From contig NZ_BGOW01000006.1 of assembly GCF_003851125.1 (NCBI RefSeq), forward strand, positions 1 through 64,000: a DNA stretch of 64,000 nucleotides. The letters are read 5' to 3'. Positions 42,400 through 51,754 of the stretch are shown here, piece by piece (within the stretch, counting starts at the first letter, position 1; the number at the start of each line of letters is the position of its first letter). The stretch is from Sulfuriferula multivorans (GTDB lineage Bacteria > Pseudomonadota > Gammaproteobacteria > Burkholderiales > Sulfuriferulaceae). A model generated the notes under the pieces. The model was given only the letters and a program-made list of their open reading frames with translations, was not told the origin of the DNA and did not search any database. The translations under genes were made by a program, and so were the position numbers.

Positions 42400-43500
42400 A
42401 TGAGCGAAGCAACTGAACAGGAACCACCGAAGAAACCTGCCGGCCGGCGCAAATTCGAACTGGATCCGCGCCTGGCATCCTATAAGGGCGTGTGGGTGTT
42501 CGTCGAACACGAGCGCGGCGTCGCCCATCCCGTTTCGTGGGAACTGATGGGTGAAGGCCGCAAACTCGCGGACACGCTGGGCGTGCCGCTGGCCGGCGTG
42601 GTGATGGGGGCGCCCGGCATCCAGGCCCGGCGTTTCTGCGAGGATGCCTTCCATTACGGCGCTGACCTCTGCTATCTGATGGAAGACCCGGTCATGGCCG
42701 ACTATCGCAACCAGCCATTCACCAAGGGGCTGACCGATCTGGTCAACGCCTATCAGCCGGAAATCCTGCTGCTCGGTGCCACGACCCTCGGCCGCGACCT
42801 CGCCGGCAGCGTCGCCACCACCTTGCAGACCGGCCTCACCGCCGACTGCACCGAACTCAACATCGACCTGGAAAACCGCAGTCTGGCGGCGACTCGCCCC
42901 ACGTTTGGCGGCAGTCTTTTGTGCACCATCGTCACCCTCAACTACCGTCCGCAGATGGCCACGGTGCGGCCGCGGGTGATGAGCATGCCGAAAAAGGATG
43001 ACACGCGCAGCGGCAGCATCATCGAACATTCGCTGGGCATGATCGAGACCGACATCGTGACCAAGGTGCTCGAATACATTCCGGACAACCTGCAGGGCAA
43101 ACCGCAGCTGCCGTTCGCCGACATCATCGTGTCCGGCGGGCGTGGCATGAAGCGGCCGGAAAACTTCCAGCTGATCTGGGACCTGGCCAAGGTGCTGGGT
43201 GCGGAAGTCGGCGCGACGCGCCCGGTGGTGCAGGCAGGCTGGGTGGAACTCGACCGCCAGGTCGGACAGTCCGGCAAGACCGTGCGCCCCAAGCTCTACA
43301 TCGCCGCCGGCATTTCCGGCGCCATCCAGCATCGGGTGGGGATGGATGCCTCGGATGTGATCATCGCCATCAACAGCGACCCCAATGCACCGATCTTCGA
43401 CTTCGCCACTTACGGCATCGTCGGCAACGCGATGACGATATTGCCGGCGCTCACCGACGCGTTCCGGCAGCAGTTGGCGACGGCGAAAGTGGCGGTTTAA
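42400..43500 (+). CDS. fixB: Electron-transfer flavoprotein alpha subunit FixB
   Basis: 366 residues. [20 protein letters not shown] at the start; the C-terminal FAD domain has [60 protein letters not shown] and [20 protein letters not shown]. Forms the ETF heterodimer with FixA that passes electrons to FixCX. The gene is separated from fixA and fixC by palindromic repeats. Confidence 0.95.
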   Translation: MSEATEQEPPKKPAGRRKFELDPRLASYKGVWVFVEHERGVAHPVSWELMGEGRKLADTLGVPLAGVVMGAPGIQARRFCEDAFHYGADLCYLMEDPVMADYRNQPFTKGLTDLVNAYQPEILLLGATTLGRDLAGSVATTLQTGLTADCTELNIDLENRSLAATRPTFGGSLLCTIVTLNYRPQMATVRPRVMSMPKKDDTRSGSIIEHSLGMIETDIVTKVLEYIPDNLQGKPQLPFADIIVSGGRGMKRPENFQLIWDLAKVLGAEVGATRPVVQAGWVELDRQVGQSGKTVRPKLYIAAGISGAIQHRVGMDASDVIIAINSDPNAPIFDFATYGIVGNAMTILPALTDAFRQQLATAKVAV

Positions 43501-43505
43501 ATGCT

Positions 43506-43619
43506 TTCACCACGGAGTACACAGAGGACACGGAGAAAAGCATGGCTTATTACTTATTTGCAATTGATTTTGTTTTGCTCTGTGACCTCTGTGACCTCTG
43601 TGTCCTCCGTGGTGAGAAA
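43506..43619. repeat. CCACRGAG-type palindromic repeat, copy 4
   Basis: Left arm TTCACCACGGAGTACACAGA starts at 43506; right arm ends GTGTCCTCCGTGGTGAGAAA at 43618, with an extra tandem CTCTGTGAC unit. Between fixB and fixC, just before the fixC ribosome site. Confidence 0.75.
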
Positions 43620-43648
43620 CGAATCATGAAATTCCAGGAGAAGTAACC

Positions 43649-44947
43649 ATGGATGAAAAATTCGATGCCATCGTGATCGGCGCGGGGCCTTCCGGCAACG
43701 CTGCCGCCTACACCATGGCCAAGGCCGGACTGAAAGTGCTGCAGATCGAGCGCGGCGAGTATCCCGGTTCCAAGAACGTGCAGGGCGCAATCCTGTATTC
43801 GAAGGCGCTGGAGGAGATCATCCCGGATTTCCGCGACGATGCGCCGTTGGAACGCCACCTGATCGAGCAGCAGATGTGGGTGCTGGACGACGAATCCTAT
43901 ATCGGCACCACCTTCCGTTCCGCCGAGTTCAACCAGCAGCCCTACAACCGCTACACCATTATCCGCGCCCAGTTCGACAAGTGGTTCTCGAAGCGGGTGC
44001 AGGCGGCAGGGGCGCTGCTGGTGTGTGAAACCACCGTCTCCAACCTGATCATGGACGGAAAACGGGTGATCGGCGTGCAGACCGATCGCGAGGGGGGGGC
44101 GGTCTACGCCGACATCGTGGTGCTCGCCGACGGGGTGAACTCGCTGCTGGCGAAGAAGGCGGGATTTCATGCCGAGCTTGAGCCCAAGGACGTGGCGCTG
44201 GCGGTCAAGGAAATCCATTTCCTGCCGGAAGAAACCATCCAGAGCCGTTTCAACATTGGCGAGGGCGAAGGCGTGGTGATCGAGATGGCGGGCAAGATCA
44301 CCCAGGGCATGATGGGCACCGGTTTTCTCTACACCAACAAGGATTCGCTCACCATCGGAGTCGGCTGCATGCTGTCCGACTTCAAGCAGCAGAAAATCAC
44401 GCCTTACATGCTGCTGGAACAGATGAAGGCGCACCCGGCGATCAAGCCGCTGCTCGCCGGCGGCGAGATGAAGGAATACACCGCGCACCTGATCCCGGAA
44501 GGCGGCTACAAGGCGATGCCCCAGCTCTACGGCGAAGGCTGGATGATCGTGGGCGATGCCGGCATGTTCGTCAACGCGGTGCATCGCGAAGGCTCCAATC
44601 TGGCCATGACCACGGGCCGCTATGCCGCCGAGACCGTGATCGCCCTGAAGGAAAAGCAGTTGCCGATGACGGCGGCCAATCTGGCCATCTACCAGGGCCG
44701 GCTTGAAGACAGCTTCGTCATGAAGGACATGAAGAAGTACAAGAACATGCCGGAAATTTTTCACAACAACAACCATTTTTTCACCACCTATCCCGAACTG
44801 CTCAATCGCGCTGCCCACACCATGCTCACCGTGGACGGCGTGGACAAGAAAACCAAGGAACGCGAGATCCGCAAGAGCTTCAAGCAGCGGCGTTCGCTGT
44901 TCGGCCTGATGGGCGATGCATACAAAATGTGGAGGGCATTCGAATGA
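43649..44947 (+). CDS. fixC: ETF-quinone oxidoreductase-like FixC
   Basis: 432 residues. [20 protein letters not shown] is the FAD-binding start, followed by [40 protein letters not shown] is the second FAD contact. FixC binds FAD and, with FixX, takes the high-potential branch of the bifurcation to quinone. AGGAGAAG lies upstream. The ATGA at its end starts fixX. Confidence 0.95.
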   Translation: MDEKFDAIVIGAGPSGNAAAYTMAKAGLKVLQIERGEYPGSKNVQGAILYSKALEEIIPDFRDDAPLERHLIEQQMWVLDDESYIGTTFRSAEFNQQPYNRYTIIRAQFDKWFSKRVQAAGALLVCETTVSNLIMDGKRVIGVQTDREGGAVYADIVVLADGVNSLLAKKAGFHAELEPKDVALAVKEIHFLPEETIQSRFNIGEGEGVVIEMAGKITQGMMGTGFLYTNKDSLTIGVGCMLSDFKQQKITPYMLLEQMKAHPAIKPLLAGGEMKEYTAHLIPEGGYKAMPQLYGEGWMIVGDAGMFVNAVHREGSNLAMTTGRYAAETVIALKEKQLPMTAANLAIYQGRLEDSFVMKDMKKYKNMPEIFHNNNHFFTTYPELLNRAAHTMLTVDGVDKKTKEREIRKSFKQRRSLFGLMGDAYKMWRAFE

Positions 44948-45249
44948 ATACCGAAAAAATCCCGGTGAAAGTCGAGGAAAAACTGTTCCAGAATCGCTAC
45001 CGCGTCGATGCGGGCCGGCCGCATATCAGCATCATCAACCAGGACACCTGCAGGGTGGAGTGCACGACCCAGGAATGCACGGTGTGCTGCCCGGCTGGCT
45101 GCTACACCACGGAAGGCAATGGCCAGGTGGTGCTGATTACCGATGGCTGCCTGGAATGCGGCACCTGCCGCATCATCTGCTCGACGTATCGCAATGTGGA
45201 TTGGGAATATCCACGCGGCGGCTACGGCATCCTGTTCAAGTTCGGCTGA
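44944..45249 (+). CDS. fixX: Ferredoxin-like protein FixX
   Basis: 101 residues from ATG 44944, overlapping the fixC stop. [28 protein letters not shown] and [20 protein letters not shown] contain the FixX cysteine pattern for a 4Fe-4S cluster. FixX completes the FixABCX complex that supplies low-potential electrons to nitrogenase. Confidence 0.94.
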   Translation: MNTEKIPVKVEEKLFQNRYRVDAGRPHISIINQDTCRVECTTQECTVCCPAGCYTTEGNGQVVLITDGCLECGTCRIICSTYRNVDWEYPRGGYGILFKFG

Positions 45250-45254
45250 ACCCC

Positions 45255-45761
45255 ATGGAAGACATCAACGTGTTCTTGGCGCATGCCGTCGAGCTGGAAC
45301 GGGAGGCGGCACGACGCTATGAAGAGCTCGCCGACAGCATGCGCACCGACGGCAATGCGGCAGTCGAGAAGTTCTTCCGGAAAATGGCGGTCTTCTCGCG
45401 CAAGCATCTCGCGCTGGCGATGGAGCGGGGCGGATTTCGCCAGCTTCCTGTGCTGGCGGCCGAGGGCTATTCCTGGCCTGACGGCATCAGTCCCGAACAG
45501 TTCGACTGGATCGGCGTCGACTGCATGATCGACGTCAACAATGCGCTTGATCTTGCGCTGGATGGCGAGCGTCGCGGCCACGCGTTCTATGCCGATATCG
45601 CATCCACCACCGGGGACCCCGAGGTCAGGATGATGGCCCAAGAGTTTGCCGCAGAAGAAGCGGAACACGTGGCCGAACTGGAAAAGTGGATCGGCCGCTA
45701 TGCCCCGCAAACAGCAAACCCACCTCTCGCTCCCGGTTCCAATCACGCCGGGATCAAGTGA
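45255..45761 (+). CDS. Ferritin-like/rubrerythrin-type diiron protein
   Basis: 168 residues, 5 bp after fixX. Helical with repeated ExxR/ExxH elements: FLAHAVELEREAARRYEELA at the start, FFRKMAVFSRKHL, ALDGERRGHAFYADIA and FAAEEAEHVAELEKW, giving a four-helix diiron site as in the rubrerythrin N-terminal domain. No rubredoxin domain. Directly behind fixABCX, it could remove peroxide or O2 near the electron-transfer chain (inference). Confidence 0.83.
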   Translation: MEDINVFLAHAVELEREAARRYEELADSMRTDGNAAVEKFFRKMAVFSRKHLALAMERGGFRQLPVLAAEGYSWPDGISPEQFDWIGVDCMIDVNNALDLALDGERRGHAFYADIASTTGDPEVRMMAQEFAAEEAEHVAELEKWIGRYAPQTANPPLAPGSNHAGIK

Positions 45762-45820
45762 GCCGCACTTCAGGATAACCCCCGTCTTGTTCCATCCATT
45801 TTGAGAAAGAGATCACTCCC

Positions 45821-46141
45821 ATGCCGAAACCCGAAAAACACGTCTTCGTCTGCGTCCAGAATCGCGGCCCCGGCCACCCGCGCGGCTCCTGCATGCAAAG
45901 TGGCGCAACCGAAGTCTGGGAGGAATTCGCCTTCGCGTTCCAGCAGCGCAACCTGAACGGCCGCTTCGCCCTCAGCAACAGCGGTTGCCTCGGCCCCTGC
46001 AACGGCCCGCATGTACTGGTTTATCCCGAGGGCGTCATGTACGCAAAAGTCACCAAGGAAGATGTCGCAGCCATCGTCGATGAGCACCTGCTCGGCGGCA
46101 AGCCAGTGGAGCGCCTACAGTTGCCCCAGGAGATATGGTGA
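45821..46141 (+). CDS. Thioredoxin-fold [2Fe-2S] ferredoxin
   Basis: 106 residues. HVFVCVQNRGPGHPRGSCMQ carries the first two Cys, and LSNSGCLGPCNGPHVLVYPE the second two, the pattern of thioredoxin-like 2Fe-2S ferredoxins such as the Shethna-type protein of Azotobacter and Aquifex Fd4. ATG 45821; GAAAGAGA upstream. The following TPR-like gene overlaps its stop. Found in nif clusters of several proteobacteria. Confidence 0.88.
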   Translation: MPKPEKHVFVCVQNRGPGHPRGSCMQSGATEVWEEFAFAFQQRNLNGRFALSNSGCLGPCNGPHVLVYPEGVMYAKVTKEDVAAIVDEHLLGGKPVERLQLPQEIW

Positions 46142-46605
46142 ACGCCATACCCGGCATCGCTGATGGCACGCTGCCGCCAGGCGTGGCCGGCTGGCTGGCG
46201 CAGGCGGTGGAGTCTTACCATAACACCGAGCGCGCGGAATTCCTGCTGTGCAGCGCGCAAGCGCTCGCGCCCGAGTGCCTGCCGGTGTACTTTTCCCTGT
46301 ACAAGTTCTACTTCTACAAACGCATGCTGCCGCAGGCAGAGAAAGCCGCCTTGCAAGGGCTCGAAATAGCCGCGCGCCAAGGCGGATTCACCCCGGACTG
46401 GACCCAGCTCGATGCGCATTCAACCGACTGGCGCCGCGTCGACGCGCCGCAGCACTTCTACCTGTTCACCCTCAAGGCGCTCGCTTTTATTCGCCTGCGG
46501 CTGGGACAAAGTGAAGACAGTCACGCGCTTCTTGCCAAGTTGCAGGAACTGGACCCGCTCGACACGGTGGGAGGATCGGTGATTCGGGATCTGGCGGCGA
46601 ACTGA
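46135..46605 (+). CDS. TPR-like nif-associated protein, paralogue 1
   Basis: 156 residues; starts at ATG 46135 or GTG 46138, both overlapping the ferredoxin stop; the GTG has the better distance to CAGGAG. FLLCSAQALAPECLPVYFSL, YKFYFYKRMLPQAEKAALQG and HFYLFTLKALAFIRLRLGQS form helical repeats. Clearly related to the protein at 51221-51754 (same YxFYFYK and FYLFTLKxxAxxxxRLG blocks). Probably a protein-protein adaptor; role not known. Confidence 0.75.
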   Translation: MVNAIPGIADGTLPPGVAGWLAQAVESYHNTERAEFLLCSAQALAPECLPVYFSLYKFYFYKRMLPQAEKAALQGLEIAARQGGFTPDWTQLDAHSTDWRRVDAPQHFYLFTLKALAFIRLRLGQSEDSHALLAKLQELDPLDTVGGSVIRDLAAN

Positions 46606-46712
46606 TAGCCACCTGCTATTCACGCGCCTTTCAGGCGGCAATTGACGCATGCTGTCCATGCGGCAGATGACCTGATTTTCGCATGGGGAGAAAATGTTCA
46701 GCGCTTCTCCAG

Positions 46713-46802
46713 TTATTGATTCGGCACGATGAAGTCTGAAGGGGGAGAGCGGTATGGCTTCTTGCCGTTGTCGAGCGGACGCGGGGTGTGCCGAATCAAT
46801 AA
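46713..46802. repeat. Inverted repeat 1 in nifA leader region
   Basis: TTATTGATTCGGCAC at 46713-46727 and its perfect mirror GTGCCGAATCAATAA at 46788-46802, with a 60-bp loop. Lies upstream of the sigma54 element. Confidence 0.75.
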
Positions 46803-46819
46803 ATATTTAAAACAGCGTT

Positions 46820-46906
46820 CTATTGAGACGGATCAACGAACCAGACAGGACGAAATCACGTGAATGGTTCTGCGCGGGTTCAAACATATTCTGGCCGTCT
46901 CAATAG
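46820..46906. repeat. Inverted repeat 2 in nifA leader region
   Basis: CTATTGAGACGG at 46820-46831 and its perfect mirror CCGTCTCAATAG at 46895-46906, 63-bp loop. Almost the same size as repeat 1 and only 17 bp from it. Confidence 0.72.
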
Positions 46907-46966
46907 CGTATTTGAAGCCAGACTACGCCAGAAATTCCGGTTGGATGCTAGTCCTTATCTGTGGTA

Positions 46967-46982
46967 TGGCTCGGTACTTGCT
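46967..46982 (+). promoter_or_regulatory. Sigma54-type promoter of nifA
   Basis: TGGCTCGGTACTTGCT matches TGGCACGNNNNTTGCW except for one base in the -24 box. Transcription would start near 46994. Without a nearby TGT-N10-ACA site, activation may be by NtrC or by NifA acting from a weaker site. Confidence 0.68.
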
Positions 46983-47059
46983 TAACTAAATATTAAAGAT
47001 TATGGTTGGATCTGCTTTCGTACTTGCAAGTTAACGAAGGGTTCAATGAGGTTAGAGAT

Positions 47060-48703
47060 ATGGGCGCGTTAACAGGGCATCAGGCGGGCATCGAGCTCAC
47101 TACTATCTATGAAATCAGCAAGATACTGAGCTCATCCCTTGACCTGAACAAGACGGCGCGGGAAGTGCTTGGCATGCTTTCCTCACATCTCAGGATGCGG
47201 CGGGGCATGGTCAGTTTGGTGCAGCCGTCCGGCGATCTGCATGTTGTTGAGGCAACCGGGATGTCAGCCGAGGCGGCCCGGCGTGGCCGCTTCCGCAGGG
47301 GCGAGGGCATCACCGGCAAGATTCTGGCAACCGGCGTGCCCATGGTGGTGCCGAATGTGGCGAAGGAGCCGCTTTTCCTGAATCGAACCGAGTCGCGCAG
47401 CCTGGCGGAAGGGCGCGTCGTTGCCTTCATCGGCGTGCCGATCAAGGTCGGACGGGAAACCGTTGGCGTATTGAGTGTCGACCGCGAAATGGACGGCGAG
47501 CCGGGTAACTTCGAGGCCGATGTACGTTTTCTGGCCATGGTGGCGAATCTTATCGGCCAGACCACCCGCTTGCACAACAACGTGGCAGCCGAGCGCGAGG
47601 AGTTGATGCAGCGCCAGTATCGCCTGCAGAAAGAATTACAGGGCAAGTACAGCCTGGACAACGTCATCGGCCACAGCAAGCGCATGCAGGATGTGTTCGC
47701 CGAAGTGCACCAGGCCGCGCCAGGCAGGTCGACCGTGCTGCTGCGCGGCGAAAGCGGTACCGGCAAGGAAGTCATCGCGCGCTCGATTCACTATCTGAGT
47801 CCGCGCAAGCTCGCCCCGTTCATCAAGGTGAACTGTGCCGCGCTGTCCGAAACGCTACTCGAGTCCGAATTGTTCGGCCACGAAAAGGGCTCGTTCACCG
47901 GAGCGACCCAGGAACGCAAAGGCCGCTTTGAAATGGCGCAGGGCGGCACGCTGTTTCTGGATGAGATCGGAGAGATTTCGCCGTTGTTTCAAACCAAGTT
48001 GCTGCGCGTGCTGCAGGAGCGGGAATTCGAGCGTGTGGGCGGCAACAAGTCGATCAAGGTGGACGTGCGCCTGATCGCAGCCACCAACCGCAATATGGAA
48101 GAAGATGTGGCCAAGGGCACATTCCGCGCCGACCTCTACTACCGCATCAACGTGGTGAGCATCTTCCTTTCCCCCCTGCGCGAGCGACGCGAAGATATTC
48201 CGCCACTCATCGAGCATTTCCTGGACAAGTTCAACAAGGAAAACGAACGCAAGATTTCCATTTCACCAGCAGCGCTGGCGGTGATGCTCAAGTGCAACTG
48301 GCCCGGCAATGTGCGCGAGCTGGAGAATTGCGTCGAGCGCACCGCGACGATGACACGGAAAAATATGATTCAGGAGCTGGATTTGCCGTGTCAGCAGAAC
48401 AAGTGCTTCTCGCAAGTGTTGCAGCACTATGGCCAGGCCCAGCTGGCGATTCCGATTCCGGTTGTGTCTGCCCCGATTGTGTCCGTGTCTTCCGGTGCGA
48501 GTATGCCGGAAGTTTCCGGCAGCAGTTTCGGCGAGGCGACTGCCGGGGAGGATCCTGCCTTCATGACCGAGCGTGAGCGTCTGGTATGGGCCATGGAACA
48601 GTGCGGATGGGTGCAGGCGAAAGCCGCGCGTCTGCTGAATCTGACGCCGCGCCAGATCGGGTATGCGCTGTCGAGATACAACATCGAAGTCAAACGTCTT
48701 TAA
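47060..48703 (+). CDS. nifA: Nitrogen-fixation activator NifA, O2-sensitive type
   Basis: 547 residues from ATG 47060 (GAGG 8 bp upstream); an in-frame TTG at 47006 would add 18. GAF domain about 15-175, sigma54-activating AAA+ domain with [17 protein letters not shown] (Walker A), [16 protein letters not shown] (GSFTGA instead of GAFTGA) and [11 protein letters not shown]. Fis-type HTH at the end: [20 protein letters not shown]. Cys412-x11-Cys424 and Cys444-x4-Cys449 between AAA+ and HTH are the motif of O2-sensitive NifA (rhizobia, Herbaspirillum). No nifL is present. Confidence 0.95.
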   Translation: MGALTGHQAGIELTTIYEISKILSSSLDLNKTAREVLGMLSSHLRMRRGMVSLVQPSGDLHVVEATGMSAEAARRGRFRRGEGITGKILATGVPMVVPNVAKEPLFLNRTESRSLAEGRVVAFIGVPIKVGRETVGVLSVDREMDGEPGNFEADVRFLAMVANLIGQTTRLHNNVAAEREELMQRQYRLQKELQGKYSLDNVIGHSKRMQDVFAEVHQAAPGRSTVLLRGESGTGKEVIARSIHYLSPRKLAPFIKVNCAALSETLLESELFGHEKGSFTGATQERKGRFEMAQGGTLFLDEIGEISPLFQTKLLRVLQEREFERVGGNKSIKVDVRLIAATNRNMEEDVAKGTFRADLYYRINVVSIFLSPLRERREDIPPLIEHFLDKFNKENERKISISPAALAVMLKCNWPGNVRELENCVERTATMTRKNMIQELDLPCQQNKCFSQVLQHYGQAQLAIPIPVVSAPIVSVSSGASMPEVSGSSFGEATAGEDPAFMTERERLVWAMEQCGWVQAKAARLLNLTPRQIGYALSRYNIEVKRL

Positions 48704-48803
48704 CCCTGCTGCGCGGTTGTCCATGCAGACAGCCGCGACCGCCATTACCTGCTTTTCCCCGCTGTAGTCTTCCCGACAATTCTCTTCCCCGGCCATCCCT
48801 GTT

Positions 48804-48891
48804 TGTAGCAACTGCGACAATCAGATTTCTGCGCCAAGTACTTCAATTATAAGATATTTATGAGAATTTCATGAATGGCACGCTTGTTGCT
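48804..48891 (+). promoter_or_regulatory. NifA UAS and sigma54 promoter of nifB
   Basis: TGT-N10-ACA at 48804-48819 and a perfect -24/-12 element, TGGCACGCTTGTTGCT, at 48876-48891, 56 bp apart. Transcription would begin near 48903, about 74 bp before nifB GTG 48977. Confidence 0.9.
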
Positions 48892-48976
48892 GATTGCCCG
48901 GTGTATGAACGCATTTAGCGGGCGAACAATTTCATGATCGCCATTGGTTGAAGCTGAAACGGACAAGGAGCCAAGC

Positions 48977-50536
48977 GTGGACAATCAAGCAAGTGTGCCG
49001 AACACAGGAAGCGATCAGGGCCAGAATTTGAATCAGATTTTGCAGCAGGTTGCGGAGCATAAAGGCTGCGGTACCTCCAGCGAGGGCGGCAAAGCCAGTT
49101 GCGGCTCATCCACCGCCCCGGAAGACATGGATCCGGCGGTGTGGGAAAAGGTAAAAAACCATCCTTGCTATAGCGAGGAGGCGCACCACCATTACGCGCG
49201 CATGCATGTGGCCGTGGCGCCGGCGTGCAATATCCAGTGCAACTATTGCAATCGCAAATACGACTGCGCCAACGAAAGCCGTCCCGGTGTGGTGAGCGAA
49301 AAGCTGACCCCGGAGCAGGCATCCAGAAAAGTGCTGGCCGTGGCTTCCACCATTCCGCAAATGACGGTGCTGGGCATCGCCGGTCCTGGCGACCCCTTGG
49401 CAAATCCTGAAAAAACCTTCAAGACCTTCGATCTGATATTCAACGCCGCGCCTGATATAAAGCTGTGTCTTTCGACCAACGGTTTGTCCTTGCCGGATCA
49501 CGTCGAGACCATCAAGAAGTACAACGTAGACCACGTGACCATTACCATCAATATGGTTGATCCGGAAGTCGGGCAACACATTTATCCGTGGATTTACTGG
49601 AATCACAAGCGCGTCACGGGTATCGAGGCTGCCCGGATATTGCATGAACGGCAGATGCTCGGGCTGGAGATGCTGACCGCGGCCGGCATTCTGTGCAAGG
49701 TGAATTCGGTGATGATTCCCGGCATCAACGACAAGCATCTGGTCGAGGTGAACAAGGCAGTCAAATCGCGTGGTGCCTTCCTGCACAACATCATGCCGCT
49801 GATTTCCGCACCGGAGCATGGCACGGTATTCGGCTTGAACGGCCAGCGTGGCCCCACGGCGCAAGAACTGAAAGCGTTGCAGGACAGCTGCGAGGGCGAG
49901 ATGAACATGATGCGCCATTGCCGCCAATGCCGCGCCGATGCGGTGGGCTTGCTGGGTGAAGATCGCTCGTCCGAGTTCAGCACTGAAAAAGTCATGGAAA
50001 TGGACATCCAGTACGACGCCGAGGGTCGCAAAGCCTACCAGGAAAAAGTCGAGGTGGAGCGCCAGGCGACCGTGCTGGCCAAGCAGGCCGAGATGACCGA
50101 TCTGGAAGCCGAGTTCAGTGACCTGAAGGTTCTGATCGCCGTCGCGACCAAAGGCCACGGCCGGGTCAACGAACATTTTGGTCATGCCCAGGAATTCCAG
50201 ATTTACGAACTCAGCACCAAAGGTTCCAAGTTCGTGGGGCATCGCCGCGTCGATCTCTACTGCCAGGGTGGCTATGGCGAGGAAGACACCTTGCCTACCG
50301 TGATCCGCGCCATCAACGATTGCGTCGCAGTGTTTGTGGCCAAGATCGGCGGCTGTCCGAAAGACAGCCTGAAGGCGGCGGGCATTGATCCGGTTGACAA
50401 GTACGCGCACGAATTCATCGAGCAGTCCGCAGTGAAATATTTCAAGGAATACCTGACGAAAGTGAAGTCCGGTGAAATTGTTCACGCCGAGCGCGGCGAT
50501 GCCGATATCCGTCAGGGCGCCTACATCGCTGCGTGA
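48977..50536 (+). CDS. nifB: FeMo-co biosynthesis protein NifB with NifX-like C-terminal domain
   Basis: 519 residues from GTG 48977, chosen because AAGGAG is 6 bp upstream; a TTG at 48944 would be in frame but lacks a site. Radical-SAM motif [14 protein letters not shown] (C-x3-C-x2-C), preceded by [20 protein letters not shown], and [18 protein letters not shown] for the other clusters. From about residue 400, [20 protein letters not shown] begins a NifX/dinitrogenase-iron-molybdenum domain. NifB makes NifB-co, the 8Fe-9S-C core of FeMo-co. Full-length two-domain form. Confidence 0.97.
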   Translation: MDNQASVPNTGSDQGQNLNQILQQVAEHKGCGTSSEGGKASCGSSTAPEDMDPAVWEKVKNHPCYSEEAHHHYARMHVAVAPACNIQCNYCNRKYDCANESRPGVVSEKLTPEQASRKVLAVASTIPQMTVLGIAGPGDPLANPEKTFKTFDLIFNAAPDIKLCLSTNGLSLPDHVETIKKYNVDHVTITINMVDPEVGQHIYPWIYWNHKRVTGIEAARILHERQMLGLEMLTAAGILCKVNSVMIPGINDKHLVEVNKAVKSRGAFLHNIMPLISAPEHGTVFGLNGQRGPTAQELKALQDSCEGEMNMMRHCRQCRADAVGLLGEDRSSEFSTEKVMEMDIQYDAEGRKAYQEKVEVERQATVLAKQAEMTDLEAEFSDLKVLIAVATKGHGRVNEHFGHAQEFQIYELSTKGSKFVGHRRVDLYCQGGYGEEDTLPTVIRAINDCVAVFVAKIGGCPKDSLKAAGIDPVDKYAHEFIEQSAVKYFKEYLTKVKSGEIVHAERGDADIRQGAYIAA

Positions 50537-50568
50537 AATTTAACTGCAACCGTTAGGAGAGTAAGACC

Positions 50569-50790
50569 ATGGCTTTCAAAATCATCACGTCCCAATGCAC
50601 TGCCTGCTCGGCGTGCGAACCGGAGTGTCCCAACAATGCCATACGCGAGAAGGATGGGACCTTCATCATCAAGCCGGAAAAGTGCACCGAGTGCCTGGGC
50701 TACTTCGACGACCCGCAGTGCGTCGCGGTATGCCCGGTAGACGACACCTGTGTGATCGACAACAGTTACCCGCGTTACGTAGAGGCCTAG
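50569..50790 (+). CDS. fdxN: Dicluster ferredoxin FdxN
   Basis: 73 residues. [16 protein letters not shown] and [18 protein letters not shown], the second with the longer loop found in nif-linked 2[4Fe-4S] ferredoxins. FdxN supplies electrons or clusters to NifB. ATG 50569 follows TAGGAGAG; 32 bp behind nifB and 6 bp before the next gene. Confidence 0.95.
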   Translation: MAFKIITSQCTACSACEPECPNNAIREKDGTFIIKPEKCTECLGYFDDPQCVAVCPVDDTCVIDNSYPRYVEA

Positions 50791-50796
50791 GAGAAG

Positions 50797-51165
50797 ATGA
50801 TGGAATTGACACTCACCCCAGCCGCCGAGAAGTTCGTGCGCCGCATGGTTCGTTTCGGTGGTGCTGGAGAGAACGCTGGCTTCCGCCTGACGGTGAGCGC
50901 TGGCGGCTGTTCCGGGCTCGCCTCTGAATTCACTGTGGAGGCGGCGCCATTGCCGGGCGATGCGACGGTCGAGGCGAACGGCGTCAAGTTCTTCCTGCCG
51001 GCGGAAAGCCGCCTGTTGCTGCAGGGGGCAACCATTGACTTTGCGGAAACGCCGACCGGTGGCGGGCTGAGTTTCGTCACGGCCACTCCGTCGACTTGCG
51101 GATCCTGCGGCAGCTCCAGCAGCAGTTCCAGCGTCGATATCTCCGGCCTCGGCCACAAGCACTGA
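50797..51165 (+). CDS. HesB/IscA-like nif-associated protein
   Basis: 122 residues; begins MELTLTPAAEKFVRRMVRFG. VSAGGCSGLASEFTVEA holds the first A-type Cys, and STCGSCGSSSSSSS replaces the usual CGCG pair with CGSCG followed by a Ser-rich stretch. It belongs to the A-type carrier (HesB, IscA-nif) group found downstream of nifB-fdxN. Role: carries Fe-S clusters to nif proteins (by family). Confidence 0.87.
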   Translation: MMELTLTPAAEKFVRRMVRFGGAGENAGFRLTVSAGGCSGLASEFTVEAAPLPGDATVEANGVKFFLPAESRLLLQGATIDFAETPTGGGLSFVTATPSTCGSCGSSSSSSSVDISGLGHKH

Positions 51166-51220
51166 GGCGAGGAAAGGGTGAGCGGGCCATGGCGATGAAT
51201 GTGCAACGGAGGGCGGAATC

Positions 51221-51754
51221 GTGACGGCAAACCCCGCCGTTCCGGTGGACATGAATCCCGAATGGCTGGAGCGCGCCTGCCTCGGTGGGCATCTGCCGGA
51301 GCCGGTCGAGCAGCACTTGCATCTGGCCGGCATCAACTACCAGTATGACGCGCTCGCCGAGAGCCATCTGTTCCAGGCGCAGGCTTTGGCGCCCGGCCAC
51401 GCAGCCGTGTTGATCGCGCTGTACCGGTTCTATTTCTACAAGGGGCGCCTCAGTGATGCGCTGGCGGTGGCGGAGCGTTGCCTGGTCAAAGCCGCGCGCG
51501 ACAATCAGTTGACCGAGGATTGGCGCTGCGTACGGCGTGGCGATGCGGAGTTCAGCAGCTACGATGCCATTCTGCCACGCTTTTACCTGTTTACCCTGAA
51601 GGGCTACGCTTATCTGCAGATGCGCCTGGGCCGGCTGGAGCAAAGCCATGCGGCGCTGATGAAGATGCTGGAACTCGACCCGAGCGACAAATTGAACGCC
51701 GCGGTCCTGCTCAATGTCCTGGCGCGTCATGGCCGGGAGGACGAGGATGAGTGA
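51221..51754 (+). CDS. TPR-like nif-associated protein, paralogue 2
   Basis: 177 residues, GTG start 51221 after ACGGAGGGCGG. YDALAESHLFQAQALAPGHA, VLIALYRFYFYKGRLSDALA and RFYLFTLKGYAYLQMRLGRL match the protein at 46135-46605 block by block. Overlaps the LRV gene by 8 bp. Probably a helical adaptor of the nifB-associated set; nif clusters of other proteobacteria carry similar genes. Confidence 0.78.
   Translation: MTANPAVPVDMNPEWLERACLGGHLPEPVEQHLHLAGINYQYDALAESHLFQAQALAPGHAAVLIALYRFYFYKGRLSDALAVAERCLVKAARDNQLTEDWRCVRRGDAEFSSYDAILPRFYLFTLKGYAYLQMRLGRLEQSHAALMKMLELDPSDKLNAAVLLNVLARHGREDEDE

Larger units (their letters stand above)
46606..47059. other. nifA upstream region
   Basis: 454 bp without a recognisable gene. 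It contains two nested stem structures (46713-46802 and 46820-46906), a sigma54 element (46967-46982) and an in-frame TTG (47006) upstream of the chosen nifA ATG. No TGT-N10-ACA site was found in it. Confidence 0.65.

Noticed and set aside
37486-43619. CRISPR array
   Set aside because: The repeated units are imperfect palindromes in gaps between genes, not direct repeats with regular spacers.
46135-46605. NifQ or NifX assignment for the TPR-like gene
   Set aside because: No Cys motif of NifQ and no NifX fold signature; sequence is helical-repeat and matches the paralogue at 51221.
49106-50485. Long minus-strand ORF opposite nifB
   Set aside because: Shadow of nifB; composition Leu/His/Gln-rich without motifs.
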